Source: Zetaproteobacteria bacterium CG_4_9_14_3_um_filter_49_83 (GTDB lineage: Bacteria; Pseudomonadota; Zetaproteobacteria; Mariprofundales; Mariprofundaceae). From it: a stretch of DNA of 32,056 nucleotides. Each line of letters begins with the position of its first letter. The first letter of the stretch is position 1. This document shows, piece after piece, positions 6,568 through 15,466 of the stretch. The stretch spans positions 1 through 32,056 of the forward strand of contig PFXG01000047.1 in the NCBI GenBank assembly GCA_002791545.1. The letters are read 5' to 3'. The position numbers and the translations under genes were made by a program. Below the pieces are notes generated by a model. It was not told the DNA's origin and did no database searches. It was given only the letters and a program-made list of their open reading frames with translations.

Positions 6568-8484
6568 ATGCTGAAAATATTGCTTGTTTCCTTGCTGTGG
6601 GTGGTCGGCCTTGCTGATGTGGAAGCCGCAATAAGTTATCAGGATCAAAGAATCTGGTTTCAGCAGGCGAAGACTGCTTTGAATGCCAAGGATATGGCTA
6701 CATACCAACAGTTGTATCGCAAGCTTGAGGGATATCCGCTAAAACCTTATCTTGATATCTGGCAGGTACGTGAACGACTTGTAGATTTAAACGATCGTGA
6801 TGTGATAGAGGCTCTTAAGGTATATTCAGACATTCCGGAATCTGAAGATTTGAGGCGAGCCTGGCTTGAAGTTTTGGCGGTAAAAGAAGACTGGGAAAAA
6901 ATAAATTCTGAGATGGATATGCATCCATCCTTCAGACGTGCTCTTCCGGAGATATCGATGCTGGCTCTCTGGCATCAGAAGCGCGATGCTGAATGTAATG
7001 CTGCGGTTTCTTCGCGATGGCTGGCTGGCAAGCATATGTCTGTTAAATTACATATGATTGAAAAGTCCTGGCAAGCAGCAGGTCATCCGACAATTTCTGA
7101 AACTAAAGCGCGCATCCTTAGTCTGGCCAAACAAGGGCAATGGCAGAAAGTTCACGCCCTGGCTTTAAAATTATCTAAAAAAGAAAAAAACGATCTTCAG
7201 CTTTGGCAGACGATGCAATCGCATTCTCAGGATTATCTGGCTGACTGGTCTAAATATGGCATTGAACCATGGCTGGCAAAAGACATGTTATTTGATGGTT
7301 TCACTCGTGTTTCACGTAAGGATGCTGAACAAGCCTGGTTAATATTGCAGGAAATCCGTAAGGTTTTGTCAGTAGATGCTATAAACGAGCTGGAAAAGGA
7401 AGTGGCTTTACGGGCTGCCAGGCAGCATGTTCCACAAGCTGCTGTTTGGCTGGCAGGTTTGGATGTTAGCGTCAGGGATAACCAGACACGCGAGTGGCAA
7501 ACACGCATCAGGCTTATGAATAGCCAGTGGCAGGAAGCTCTTGCTTCTATCGCTGATATGTCATCGGCGCTGCAGGAACAAAGTAACTGGCTATACTGGA
7601 AAGCTTATGCGTTAAATGCACTGGGTCAGCAAGTAGAAGCTGAATCGTTGTTCCAGTCATTAGCCAGTGAAAGGGGCTATTACAGTTTTCTGGCAGCAGA
7701 ACGTTCAAGTCTTCCCTATCAGTTGCGCAACAGGTTATTTGCCGTGGATGAGCAAAGTTTATCTTTATTCAGGAGTCAGCCAGCTATTGTGCGAGCTGGT
7801 GAATGGGTGAAGCTGGGTGAAGAGGGAAAGGCTATTCGTGAGTGGTCAGTCGCCTTGTCAGCAGCAACTGCAGAGCAATGGCTGTTGGCTATGCATGTTG
7901 CATCTCAATGGCAATGGCATGATCAGGCGATTCGGGCCGCGTGGAAGGCCGAAGCCTCGGATGCTTTACTTGCCCGCTTTCCGGTGAAGTATGCAAATGA
8001 AGTAAATCAAGCCGCCAAAGCCAGTGGTTTGGATGAATCACTGATCTGGAGTGTGATTCGTCAGGAGTCTGCATTTAATGCGAAGGCAATTTCGAGTGTG
8101 GGTGCTCGAGGGTTGATGCAATTGATGCCACGAACCGCCTCTCAAGTCGCTAGAAAGTATCACGTTAAATCATCCGTGAAATTGTTGCTCGATCCGGAAA
8201 ATAATATCCGCTTAGGGGCGCATTATCTCGCAGATATGAAAAGTCATTTTGATGATAGTATTGTAATGGCTTTGGCAGCTTATAATGCAGGTCCCAGGCG
8301 TGTGGAAAAATGGAATGAGCGTATGGTAATCAGAGAGGCTCCGTTGTGGGTTGAATTAATCCCGTTTGATGAAACCAGACGATACGTTCAGCAGATTATG
8401 GCTTTTATCACCGTGTACGACTGGATGCAGGACAAGTCGCCGACTTCAATGTTGGCTCGTATGCGGCCTTCGCCAGAATTATGA
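6568..8484 (+). CDS. slt: Soluble lytic murein transglycosylase (Slt70-like)
   Basis: This periplasmic enzyme cleaves the MurNAc-GlcNAc bond of peptidoglycan and forms 1,6-anhydro ends. The N-terminal MLKILLVSLLWVVGLADVEA is a signal peptide. A long alpha-helical repeat region (about 25-470), the Slt superhelical ring, is rich in Trp and Gln. The C-terminal SLT domain has the catalytic Glu500 in IRQESAFNAKA, then GARGLMQLMPRTA and ALAAYNAGPRRVEKW. At 638 residues it matches the family (E. coli Slt70 is about 645). The ribosome binding site is weak (only a G-run two bases before ATG 6568). It is divergent from rnpB and convergent with lepB. Confidence 0.94.
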   Translation: MLKILLVSLLWVVGLADVEAAISYQDQRIWFQQAKTALNAKDMATYQQLYRKLEGYPLKPYLDIWQVRERLVDLNDRDVIEALKVYSDIPESEDLRRAWLEVLAVKEDWEKINSEMDMHPSFRRALPEISMLALWHQKRDAECNAAVSSRWLAGKHMSVKLHMIEKSWQAAGHPTISETKARILSLAKQGQWQKVHALALKLSKKEKNDLQLWQTMQSHSQDYLADWSKYGIEPWLAKDMLFDGFTRVSRKDAEQAWLILQEIRKVLSVDAINELEKEVALRAARQHVPQAAVWLAGLDVSVRDNQTREWQTRIRLMNSQWQEALASIADMSSALQEQSNWLYWKAYALNALGQQVEAESLFQSLASERGYYSFLAAERSSLPYQLRNRLFAVDEQSLSLFRSQPAIVRAGEWVKLGEEGKAIREWSVALSAATAEQWLLAMHVASQWQWHDQAIRAAWKAEASDALLARFPVKYANEVNQAAKASGLDESLIWSVIRQESAFNAKAISSVGARGLMQLMPRTASQVARKYHVKSSVKLLLDPENNIRLGAHYLADMKSHFDDSIVMALAAYNAGPRRVEKWNERMVIREAPLWVELIPFDETRRYVQQIMAFITVYDWMQDKSPTSMLARMRPSPEL

Positions 8485-8521
8485 TGAATTGTTTTACACT
8501 GGTTTTGTTGGCAGGGCAAGG

Positions 8522-9157
8522 TTATGGCTTTTTCTGTATCCATCCAAGTCGCTCCAGCGGCCAGAACCTAAGGCTGGCTTCGCCTTGCAGATATCGACTG
8601 TGAAGCATGCCCCAGCTGCGTGAATCAAGGGAGTTGCCCCGGTTATCACCCATGAGAAATAAATGATCCTCTGTAATGGTGACAGGGCCCCAGTCATCTT
8701 CCAGGTATGAGTGCCAGATTTTGTAATTCAGGATGTTGTTTTGTGTTCCTGCCTGCTGTGTAGGTATCATTTCAATGTTTTTGTTGCTTTGCTGAATGTT
8801 GATGCCATCCAGATAGAGAATATGTTCGCGAAACTCTAACGTGTCACCGGGTAAACCAATGACCCGTTTCATCCATAACATGCCATCATCATGTGGATTG
8901 CGAAAAGTTACAATCTCGCCACGATGTGGTAAGCGCCATTGATAAATAAGCGAATCAGAAAATGGCACGTTGATACCATAAGCCAGATGGTTGACGATAA
9001 TACCGTCCGCTTTGTGAATGTTGGGTTGCATGGATTCGGATTGTACATATACAACTCCCATAACGCATATTCGTAAAGCTATAAGTAAAAGTATCAAGCC
9101 TGATGAAATCCAAATGATGAATATTACTGTGGGTTGAAAAGTTTTGCCTGGGCTCAT
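8522..9157 (-). CDS. lepB: Signal peptidase I
   Basis: This membrane protease removes signal peptides from Sec and Tat substrates on the outer face of the inner membrane. A single N-terminal membrane segment (about residues 10-32, VIFIIWISSGLILLLIAL) is followed by the catalytic serine in QSESMQPN (Ser42 from this start) and the general-base lysine in WMKRVIGLPGD (Lys97). The C-terminal box GDNRGNSLDSRSWG is conserved. The usual SGSM reads SESM. At 211 residues with one membrane helix it differs from the two-helix E. coli form. I chose ATG 9157; the frame extends to a TTG at 9193, but neither start has a good ribosome binding site. It stands alone here, away from its frequent neighbours lepA and rnc. 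Confidence 0.92.
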   Translation of the reverse strand: MSPGKTFQPTVIFIIWISSGLILLLIALRICVMGVVYVQSESMQPNIHKADGIIVNHLAYGINVPFSDSLIYQWRLPHRGEIVTFRNPHDDGMLWMKRVIGLPGDTLEFREHILYLDGINIQQSNKNIEMIPTQQAGTQNNILNYKIWHSYLEDDWGPVTITEDHLFLMGDNRGNSLDSRSWGMLHSRYLQGEASLRFWPLERLGWIQKKP

Positions 9158-9368
9158 GTCTGTGAAATGTATCTGAACAGGCTGTCTAAACAATCATCAA
9201 ATATTTTTTTGGTGACGGCTGTCAGAAGTGGTTAATCCTGTTTTTTATTGTCAGGTAAATAATTTTCATGTAGAAATTCGTTTTAAGTTGGGTTAAGGAA
9301 TAACTGTTATTAATTGCTGCGGTTTTTCTTTGATTCATAATTCATTGAACACTCAAGGGATGTCTAAC

Positions 9369-9662
9369 ATGAATATTCGAATATTTCTTGCTGCTTTATT
9401 TCTTTTTGTTTTGGCTGCTGCTCCAATCGGAAATAATCAGGCAGGCTTTACATACACAATGGCTCAGGCTGGAGAAGGTGGAATGGCCAAGGTGTCACTT
9501 CTGCTTAAAAAGTTGAGTTCATCTATGGCTAGTATTAAAGACTTTGATGAACTTGAACAAGCCGGTATGCCGAAAGCTGACGTTGATAGAATGCGCAGAG
9601 CAATGAATGAGAAAATAAATCAAATGACTGAAGAAGCCATTACGCTTATCCAGAGCCTATAA
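9369..9662 (+). CDS. Small exported protein of unknown function
   Basis: A 97-residue protein I do not recognise. The N-terminal MNIRIFLAALFLFVLAAAP is a signal peptide, so export is likely. The rest is short, charged and mostly helical (KVSLLLKKLSSSMASIKDFD, then DRMRRAMNEKINQMTEEAITLI), with no Cys after the signal region. I chose ATG 9369 because AAGGGA (9355-9360) lies eight bases upstream; the ATG at 9360 is too close to it. It is divergent from lepB and 58 bases upstream of another exported unknown, probably in one transcript ending at the terminator at 10317. The function cannot be inferred. Confidence 0.75.
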   Translation: MNIRIFLAALFLFVLAAAPIGNNQAGFTYTMAQAGEGGMAKVSLLLKKLSSSMASIKDFDELEQAGMPKADVDRMRRAMNEKINQMTEEAITLIQSL

Positions 9663-9720
9663 TCTTGGATTGTGATCGATAAATGAGTTCATTAACTTAA
9701 ATTGTAAAGGGGAGGGAAGT

Positions 9721-10275
9721 GTGTTGAATAGAGGAATGAAATATTTTGGTGCCTTTGGCTTGTGTCTGGTTGTTGGAGGTCTTTTCCTCGGTAATCCGGT
9801 GTTTTCAAGTATCAAGGCCGGGGACGTGACGGGTGGAAAGAAAGCCCCGCATGTTAATATCGCTGCTTTCCATACCTTGCATGGAAAGGAAGGATTCAAG
9901 TATCCTGATCATATTGATGCCGGTGATATCGTTGGAAAACTTCAGGGTAACGCCCAGTTTATATTTATGAACCACACATCAGGCTTAAAGGATGGGGATG
10001 TGATTACTGTTGCCAATGATGTGTTAAGAGAAGATGCAGGTCATTTTTCAGATTTTGGTGTTGATTGCCAGATGACTATACATATAAAAGGTGAAATAGT
10101 CTCATTGGGAGGCATGTGCGAAATCTTAATGCTGGATCAGGATAAAAGAGAGATTGAGCATAAGCTTTTTATTAAACCGACTGAAATGCAACCAGGAAAG
10201 GGCTGGGTTCTACTTTATTTTGATTCGGAAGATGGCATTGCTGTCTATGCTGATGAAGAAGTTGGTCTCGAATAA
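9721..10275 (+). CDS. Exported protein of unknown function
   Basis: About 184 residues, family not recognised. The N-terminal segment MKYFGAFGLCLVVGGLFLGNPVFSS is hydrophobic and signal-peptide-like. The mature part looks like a beta-rich globular protein (GKLQGNAQFIFMNHTSG, MTIHIKGEIVSLGGMCEILM) with two Cys residues, DCQM and GMCE, that could pair in the periplasm. The start is uncertain: GGAGG at 9711-9715 favours GTG 9721 or TTG 9724, while the ATG at 9736 has a ribosome-binding-like GAGGA touching it. It sits 58 bases after another small exported protein and is followed by a strong terminator, so the two probably form an operon. Confidence 0.75.
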   Translation: MLNRGMKYFGAFGLCLVVGGLFLGNPVFSSIKAGDVTGGKKAPHVNIAAFHTLHGKEGFKYPDHIDAGDIVGKLQGNAQFIFMNHTSGLKDGDVITVANDVLREDAGHFSDFGVDCQMTIHIKGEIVSLGGMCEILMLDQDKREIEHKLFIKPTEMQPGKGWVLLYFDSEDGIAVYADEEVGLE

Positions 10276-10316
10276 GTTGGTTCCGAACAAATAGTATCGA
10301 ATCATTATTTTGTGCC

Positions 10317-10348
10317 AAGGGGCGGGATTTACCGCCCCTTGTTTTTTT
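10317..10348 (+). terminator. Rho-independent terminator after the exported-protein pair
   Basis: GC-rich 9-bp stem AAGGGGCGG/CCGCCCCTT (10317-10325 and 10332-10340), followed by G and seven Ts. It ends the plus-strand unit 9369-10275 and lies just before the 3' end of the convergent exonuclease gene. Confidence 0.92.
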
Positions 10349-10362
10349 GGGGAGAGGGGAAT

Positions 10363-11166
10363 TCATTGCAGCCATGCTGACAGAAAGTCTCTGAAGTGCT
10401 GCTTGTGCTCGGCTTCATGTTCAAGATAATTAATTAACCCTAAGACGGTTCTTCCATAAGCACCTTCCGAGATCGTACCATTGAAAAGCTGCCAGCGAAG
10501 ATAAATAAGTAATGTCGTACATACATCCGTTTCGCAGTAGTTGCGGATCGCAGCAATCTGACCCGTTTCAAACATGCCCCGGACATCATCTCCTGCTGTG
10601 TCGAGCTTGCCGGGTACACCAAAGGCAGTTGCTATTTCATGCATGGAGCAGCGTGCAGATGCCCCGAAATCCGATAATACTTCCAGTAAATCAAGATGAT
10701 ATTGTTTGGAATAACGCGTATCATAATTGTTCCACTTATCACCTTCGGAGAACCAGCGCGGGCAGGATAACTCATGAATCATGGCGCGGTATTTCAGTAC
10801 GGGTATATCAAAACCACGGCCATTGAAGCTGACAATTTGAGGGCCGCGAGAGCTAATCAGGTTGAAAAACCCATGCAGTAATTCTTTTTCAGAGCTTTCT
10901 GCTTCTCCGCCTGAGCCAATACGTCGAATGATAAGCTCAGCGCCGTCTTCGCCGTTTTCAGAAATCAGGTGTGCATAACTGATCGCTACAACCTGATGCA
11001 TGGGTTGTCTGGGGAAGTCGTTTTTTCCATCGGTTTTTTCCAGATAATACTTGCTGAGTGCATCACGTGCCTCAGCGTCAGTTGTGTCTGGGATATTTAG
11101 AAGGCGACGGCTTGTCTCAGCATCCGGAATGGTTTCAATGTCAAAAATGATGATATCACGACGCAT
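10363..11166 (-). CDS. DEDDy 3'-5' exonuclease related to PolB exonuclease domain
   Basis: A predicted nuclease of 267 residues, a stand-alone relative of the proofreading domain of family B DNA polymerases. Motif ExoI is FDIETIP with Asp9 and Glu11. ExoII is SFNGRGFDIPVLKYRA. ExoIII is YCETD, giving the Tyr-x3-Asp of the DEDDy type. No polymerase domain follows. It starts only five bases after the murJ stop on the same strand and is almost certainly cotranscribed with it. The biological role is not known to me; DNA repair or RNA turnover are possible, and the pairing with murJ may only be genomic convenience. Confidence 0.88.
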   Translation of the reverse strand: MRRDIIIFDIETIPDAETSRRLLNIPDTTDAEARDALSKYYLEKTDGKNDFPRQPMHQVVAISYAHLISENGEDGAELIIRRIGSGGEAESSEKELLHGFFNLISSRGPQIVSFNGRGFDIPVLKYRAMIHELSCPRWFSEGDKWNNYDTRYSKQYHLDLLEVLSDFGASARCSMHEIATAFGVPGKLDTAGDDVRGMFETGQIAAIRNYCETDVCTTLLIYLRWQLFNGTISEGAYGRTVLGLINYLEHEAEHKQHFRDFLSAWLQ

Positions 11167-11171
11167 GTGGC

Positions 11172-12746
11172 TTACCTCTTTGTTCTAAAGTTCAGGGATT
11201 TTTCGCCAAGGAGCCAGGCGCTTGTGGCGAATACCACGATGCTGCCGGGAATGGCCGTAAGCAGCCAACCACATTGTAACCATTTGTTAGCGTCCGGGAA
11301 TGACCAGGTGGCAGATAATGCGAATAAGAAGCCAAGCATCGGAATGCAGGCTAGCGCAGCACGGATGATGCGGGAGAGTGTTGGTTGATCAAAGATATTT
11401 CCCTGTAACTTATGGACATAGCGCAAGAGCAAGGCTGCATTAACAAAAGCCGCCAGCGATGTGGCCAGAGCCAGTCCTACATGCGCAAACCATTGCATCA
11501 GCACAATAGCCAGAATGGTATTGGTAATGACGCCAACTATTGCAAAATTCATCGGTGCTTTGGAATCCTTGTTGGCATAGCAAGCAGTGGCTAATGCTCT
11601 GATCCAGCAAAATGCAATTAAACCGATACTGTAAGCTTGCAGAGCCTGTGCCGTCGCAATGGTGTCGTGGTGAGAAAATTCACCCTGTTCAAATAGTGTG
11701 GAGATAATCGGTTCGGCAAGCATCAGAATACCAGCCAAAGCTGGCATGGTAATCCAGGTTAACCAGGCCAGGCCATTTTGCAGATCGGCTTTGGCTTCCT
11801 CAATTCGGCCATGCGCAAGATGTTCAGAAAGTGCCGGTAAAAGTGCCGTGCCCATAGCTATGCCAAACAAAGCCAATGGCAGTTGCACGATTCTGTCGGC
11901 GTAATACAAATACGATACTGCACCTACCGGCAGTAATGTGGCCAGGATGGTTCCGATGAGAATGTTGATTTGTACGGCGGCAATGCCAAGTAAGGCAGGC
12001 CAGAAAAGCCGCATTGTCTGAAAAATGGCCGGATTTTTAAAGTTAAATGAAAGTCGTGGAATCCAGCCAATGCGTTTTAGGGCCGGAAACTGGATAACCA
12101 GTTGGAGAACTCCGCCGAGAACGACACCTACTGCTAATGCATAGGCCGGGTGTGTGAAAAAGGGGGCCAGAGCCAGTGCTGCAAAAATCATGGCAACGTT
12201 GAGCAAGCTCGGGCTGGCAGCAGCCAGAGCAAATTTCTTGTGGGTGTTCAGTACTGCCCAGGCCATTGCCGTCAAAGAAATAAGTAGTAAATAAGGAAAC
12301 ATCCAGCGGGCAAGTGTTAATGTGTGTTGCCACCGGGTAGGTTCGTCATGGAATCCGGGCGCGAAGGCTAGCAGCAACCACGGCATGCCGATGATGCCGA
12401 ACACGGTCACAAGCAGTAAAATTAATAATAGCATTGAAGCCAGAGAATTCAGATAGCGGTGGCTCTCTTCGATATCAAGCTTACGTTGTTCTTGTAGTAC
12501 TGGTACCATCGCAACAGTAAGTGTACCTTCTGCAAACATACGACGGAAAAAATTAGGCAGCTTAAAGGCTACAAAAAACGCATCGGCCAGCATGCCTGCA
12601 CCCAGCACGCGAGCTAAAATAATGTCGCGAACAAAGCCCAGAATACGTGATAACATAGTCCAACTGCCGACTGTCGAAGCAGCCTGAAGCAAGCTTTGCG
12701 TGGTTGGCTGCTGCGCTTTATTTGACTTGGTGCTATTGATGCTCAT
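11172..12746 (-). CDS. murJ: Lipid II flippase MurJ (MviN)
   Basis: This inner-membrane MOP-superfamily transporter moves the peptidoglycan precursor lipid II to the periplasmic face. Family landmarks near the start are TMLSRILGFVRDIILARVLGAG and DAFFVAFKLPNFFRRMFAEG, followed by about 14 hydrophobic helices over 524 residues, the normal size. I chose ATG 12746, which has an AAGGGTGG-like ribosome binding site; the frame runs open further to 12830 but that part is not MurJ-like. A leader hairpin (12758-12804) overlaps this ribosome binding site. It is divergent from rpsU, and the exonuclease gene follows after five bases. Confidence 0.96.
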   Translation of the reverse strand: MSINSTKSNKAQQPTTQSLLQAASTVGSWTMLSRILGFVRDIILARVLGAGMLADAFFVAFKLPNFFRRMFAEGTLTVAMVPVLQEQRKLDIEESHRYLNSLASMLLLILLLVTVFGIIGMPWLLLAFAPGFHDEPTRWQHTLTLARWMFPYLLLISLTAMAWAVLNTHKKFALAAASPSLLNVAMIFAALALAPFFTHPAYALAVGVVLGGVLQLVIQFPALKRIGWIPRLSFNFKNPAIFQTMRLFWPALLGIAAVQINILIGTILATLLPVGAVSYLYYADRIVQLPLALFGIAMGTALLPALSEHLAHGRIEEAKADLQNGLAWLTWITMPALAGILMLAEPIISTLFEQGEFSHHDTIATAQALQAYSIGLIAFCWIRALATACYANKDSKAPMNFAIVGVITNTILAIVLMQWFAHVGLALATSLAAFVNAALLLRYVHKLQGNIFDQPTLSRIIRAALACIPMLGFLFALSATWSFPDANKWLQCGWLLTAIPGSIVVFATSAWLLGEKSLNFRTKR

Positions 12747-12757
12747 AATTCGCCACC

Positions 12758-12804
12758 CTTTACAACCTACTTTGATGCGCGGCCAAGCGTGCAGAGGTGT
12801 AAAG
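12758..12804. promoter_or_regulatory. Structured inverted repeat between murJ and rpsU
   Basis: CTTTACA (12758-12764) pairs with TGTAAAG (12798-12804), extended inward by CCT/AGG after one bulged base, with a smaller GC stem inside the loop. On the minus strand the end of the stem runs into the AAAGGG of the murJ ribosome binding site. On the plus strand it would lie in the rpsU leader if transcription starts early enough. It could be an operator or an RNA leader structure; which is not decidable here. Confidence 0.4.
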
Positions 12805-12881
12805 CAGATTGCAATGGTGACTTCGATCAAGGTGAGTTGCTATGAGTTTATTGGTCAAACCCAAAGGGGGTGATGTTTTAT

Positions 12882-13097
12882 ATGCCAGGAATCAGAGTTG
12901 CTGCGGATGAGCCGATTGAGTTAGCCATCAAGCGCTTTCGTAAACAGGTGGAGCGTGCCGGTGTGGTCAGTGAGTGCCGTAGTCGTGAAGCTTATGAGAA
13001 GCCTTCTATTGCTAAAAAACTGAAAGAGGCTGCGGCCCGCAAACGTTTGATGAAAAGGCTGCGTCGGGTTCGTATGCGTGAGAATCGCGATTTTTAA
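12882..13097 (+). CDS. rpsU: 30S ribosomal protein S21
   Basis: A small basic ribosomal protein of 71 residues, exactly the E. coli length when ATG 12882 is used. It has the family pattern [19 protein letters not shown] and REAYEKPS, then a strongly basic C-terminus. The frame also has GTG 12870 and ATG 12873 upstream, but the G-rich ribosome binding site (12863-12870) is better spaced for 12882. It heads the classic rpsU-dnaG-rpoD cluster, here with yqeY between and a terminator-like hairpin at 13156. Confidence 0.96.
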   Translation: MPGIRVAADEPIELAIKRFRKQVERAGVVSECRSREAYEKPSIAKKLKEAAARKRLMKRLRRVRMRENRDF

Positions 13098-13155
13098 TTT
13101 ATGAATCGACGTATTTTGTATTGAACAAGACCAAGCTTAAGAAAAACTAAGCAGA

Positions 13156-13189
13156 CAGTGCCGGGCTAATGGGTCCGGCACTGTTGTTT
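13156..13189 (+). terminator. Terminator or attenuator after rpsU
   Basis: A 9-bp GC-rich stem CAGTGCCGG/CCGGCACTG (13156-13164 and 13175-13183) followed by TTGTTT. The T-run is imperfect, which fits partial termination and the well-known pattern of much rpsU and little dnaG message in this operon type. A nearby CCGGGGCAGTCTG could pair with part of the 5' arm and compete with the stem; this last point is inference. Confidence 0.75.
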
Positions 13190-13250
13190 CCGGGGCAGTC
13201 TGAAAGTTGTTTTCTCTACCGCACTGTCCGGGTTAAATCGCAGGAGATGG

Positions 13251-13694
13251 ATGATGTTGAACCAAATTACCGATGATATGAAAAAAGCGATGAAAAGTGG
13301 CGACAAACTGGCTCTTGGTGTTATTCGTATGCTGCGTGCTGCGATTAAGGATCAGGAAATCGCTGTGGGCCACACGCTTGAAACCGATGAAGTGATTGCC
13401 ATGGTTGGTCGCCTGATTAAGCAAAGAAAAGAAGCTGCAATCCAGTATCAGGAAGCAGATCGTCAGGATCTGGCTGAAAAGGAGCTGGCTGAGGCGGCGG
13501 TTCTGGAAGTTTACCTGCCGGAACAGATGTCAGAAGAAGAAGTTCGGGAGGCTATTCAACAGGCTGTAGCTTCAACTGAAGCGACGTCAATGCGGGATAT
13601 GGGCAAAGTGATGGCTGTTGTGAAACCGGCGCTACAGGGGCGTACGGACATGTCGGTGGTTTCGAATCTGGTTAAACAAGCGTTACAGGGTTGA
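13251..13694 (+). CDS. yqeY: YqeY family protein (GatB/YqeY domain)
   Basis: A 147-residue helical protein related to the C-terminal tRNA-contacting domain of GatB, the amidotransferase subunit. Recognisable parts are MLRAAIKDQEI near residue 27, the central ELAEAAVLEVYLPEQMSEEE, and the C-terminal MRDMGKVMAVVKPALQGRTD. Stand-alone YqeY proteins are found beside rpsU and dnaG in many bacteria; an influence on tRNA or ribosome function is suspected but not settled. A clear ribosome binding site (AGGAGA at 13242-13247) precedes the ATG pair at 13251. Confidence 0.93.
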   Translation: MMLNQITDDMKKAMKSGDKLALGVIRMLRAAIKDQEIAVGHTLETDEVIAMVGRLIKQRKEAAIQYQEADRQDLAEKELAEAAVLEVYLPEQMSEEEVREAIQQAVASTEATSMRDMGKVMAVVKPALQGRTDMSVVSNLVKQALQG

Positions 13695-13726
13695 TATAAA
13701 CACAGTTTTTATTCATTTGCGGAAGC

Positions 13727-15466
13727 ATGTCTAACTTCACGCCCTCCTTTCTTGATCAGGTGCTTGCACGCACCGATTTGGTTGAGTTGATTGCCAGACA
13801 TGTGGAGTTGAAAAAGTCCGGCTCGAACATGATGGGCTTATGCCCGTTTCATCATGAAAAAAGCCCGTCTTTTTCGGTCTCGGCAGACAAGCAGTTGTAT
13901 TACTGTTTTGGTTGCGGCAAAGGTGGCGGAGCCTTTCAGTTCCTGATGGAACATGATGGTTACAGTTTTCCTGAGGCGGTGGAGTATCTGGCTGAAAAGG
14001 CCGGGCTTGAAATCCCGCAGGAATCGGCCTCGAAACCTGATGACAACAAACGCAGAGAGCGAGCGCTGCAATGGTTATCCAAAGTTAGTGAAGTATACGT
14101 AAGACAGTTGTTTGCTGAGTCGGGTGAAATGGCGAGAACGTATTTGAAACGGCGTAAATTGCCGGAATCCATCGTGCGCAAATATATGCTGGGTTATGCT
14201 CCCGCTGGCTATGGGTTTATGCAACGTTGCTTTGGTGAAGATGTGAGAGTGCTTGCCGGGTTGGAGGCGGTTGGTGTAACTGTCAAAGGTGATCGCGGTT
14301 ATATTGATCGTTTCAGAAACCGTCTGATGTTTCCGATCAGGGATCGTCGGGGAAAAGTGGTTGGTTTCGGTGGTCGTATTCTGGCAGATGAGCAAACGGC
14401 GAAATATCTGAACTCACCTGAAACAGATTACTTTCATAAGTCGGATCTGCTTTACGGCTTGTCTGAACATCGGGATGAGATTCGCAAACGAAAAATGTTG
14501 CTGGTGGTTGAAGGCTATATGGATGTGCTGGCTTTGGCGGCTCATGATCTGCCGATAGCATTGGCGCCTTTGGGTACAGCGATTGGCGAAAATCAATTGC
14601 GCGAAATTTTCAGGTTGCATGATCAGCCGGTATTTTGTTTTGATGGCGATCGGGCCGGACGACAGGCAGCATGGCGGGCGCTGGAGCGTATGTTGCCGAT
14701 CCTGAAATCTGAATTTGCACCACGTTTTCTGTATTTACCCGAGGGAGAAGATCCCGATTCGCTGGTGGATAAGGAGGGTGGCGATGCGTTCTCCCATCGA
14801 ATACTGAATGATGCGCAGCCTGTGTTGCAGACGTGGTTGACCGGTTTGAGGAATTTGGCGGGAAAAGGTGCCGATGGTCGGGCACGTATGGCGAAAAAAG
14901 CTGAAGCGATGCTGGTCTCGATGACGGATGATTACTTAAGGCAGGCATGGCGTCAGGAGGCTGAAAAGGCTACGCGAATAACCTTGACCCACAACGAGAC
15001 AGGCGGTCGTAGATATGATCGCACCGTGTCCGTGAAAAAACGTCCTGTAAATATTGTGCAGGAATCGTTTATGGTCGGTTTGATGCAAAAACCGGAGCGT
15101 CTTTACGATTTACCGGATGACTTAAAGCGTATAAACCTTGACGAGGAAGGGCTAGATCGGTTATACAGGCGCGCGCTTGATAGCATAAGGAGCTGCGGGG
15201 CTTCCGAATTTAATTTGATTCAGCAGCTTAAGTATGAGTTTCCCGATGATATTTATCTTGCCAAGTGGATGAATCAGGCTGCTGTCAGTGATGATGAATT
15301 TGCAAGCCTGATCATGGATATGCAGGTGGCAATACTCAAACGGGATTTGACTTTCGAGAAGGATTTGTCTCGAAATTTGAAGATGCAGGCGGCGTTGGCT
15401 GAATTGCAGAAAAGACAAAAAGTATTACGTGTGAAACTAGAAGATAGTCGCTGGGGTGATGAATGA
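13727..15466 (+). CDS. dnaG: DNA primase
   Basis: This enzyme makes RNA primers for replication together with the replicative helicase. The N-terminal zinc-binding CHC2 domain has C39, H42, C60 and C63 ([11 protein letters not shown] and [10 protein letters not shown]). The central RNA-polymerase core contains a TOPRIM fold with [10 protein letters not shown] (about 259-268) and the metal-binding [11 protein letters not shown] (about 304-314). The C-terminal part (about 440-579) is the helicase-interacting region and is weakly conserved. At 579 residues the length is normal. The start at 13727 has only GGAAG nearby. The stop overlaps the rpoD start by ATGA, indicating translational coupling. 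Confidence 0.97.
   Translation: MSNFTPSFLDQVLARTDLVELIARHVELKKSGSNMMGLCPFHHEKSPSFSVSADKQLYYCFGCGKGGGAFQFLMEHDGYSFPEAVEYLAEKAGLEIPQESASKPDDNKRRERALQWLSKVSEVYVRQLFAESGEMARTYLKRRKLPESIVRKYMLGYAPAGYGFMQRCFGEDVRVLAGLEAVGVTVKGDRGYIDRFRNRLMFPIRDRRGKVVGFGGRILADEQTAKYLNSPETDYFHKSDLLYGLSEHRDEIRKRKMLLVVEGYMDVLALAAHDLPIALAPLGTAIGENQLREIFRLHDQPVFCFDGDRAGRQAAWRALERMLPILKSEFAPRFLYLPEGEDPDSLVDKEGGDAFSHRILNDAQPVLQTWLTGLRNLAGKGADGRARMAKKAEAMLVSMTDDYLRQAWRQEAEKATRITLTHNETGGRRYDRTVSVKKRPVNIVQESFMVGLMQKPERLYDLPDDLKRINLDEEGLDRLYRRALDSIRSCGASEFNLIQQLKYEFPDDIYLAKWMNQAAVSDDEFASLIMDMQVAILKRDLTFEKDLSRNLKMQAALAELQKRQKVLRVKLEDSRWGDE

Noticed and set aside
12258-12830. Longer N-terminus of MurJ starting at 12830
   Set aside because: The additional 28 residues are not MurJ-like and ATG 12746 has a good ribosome binding site.
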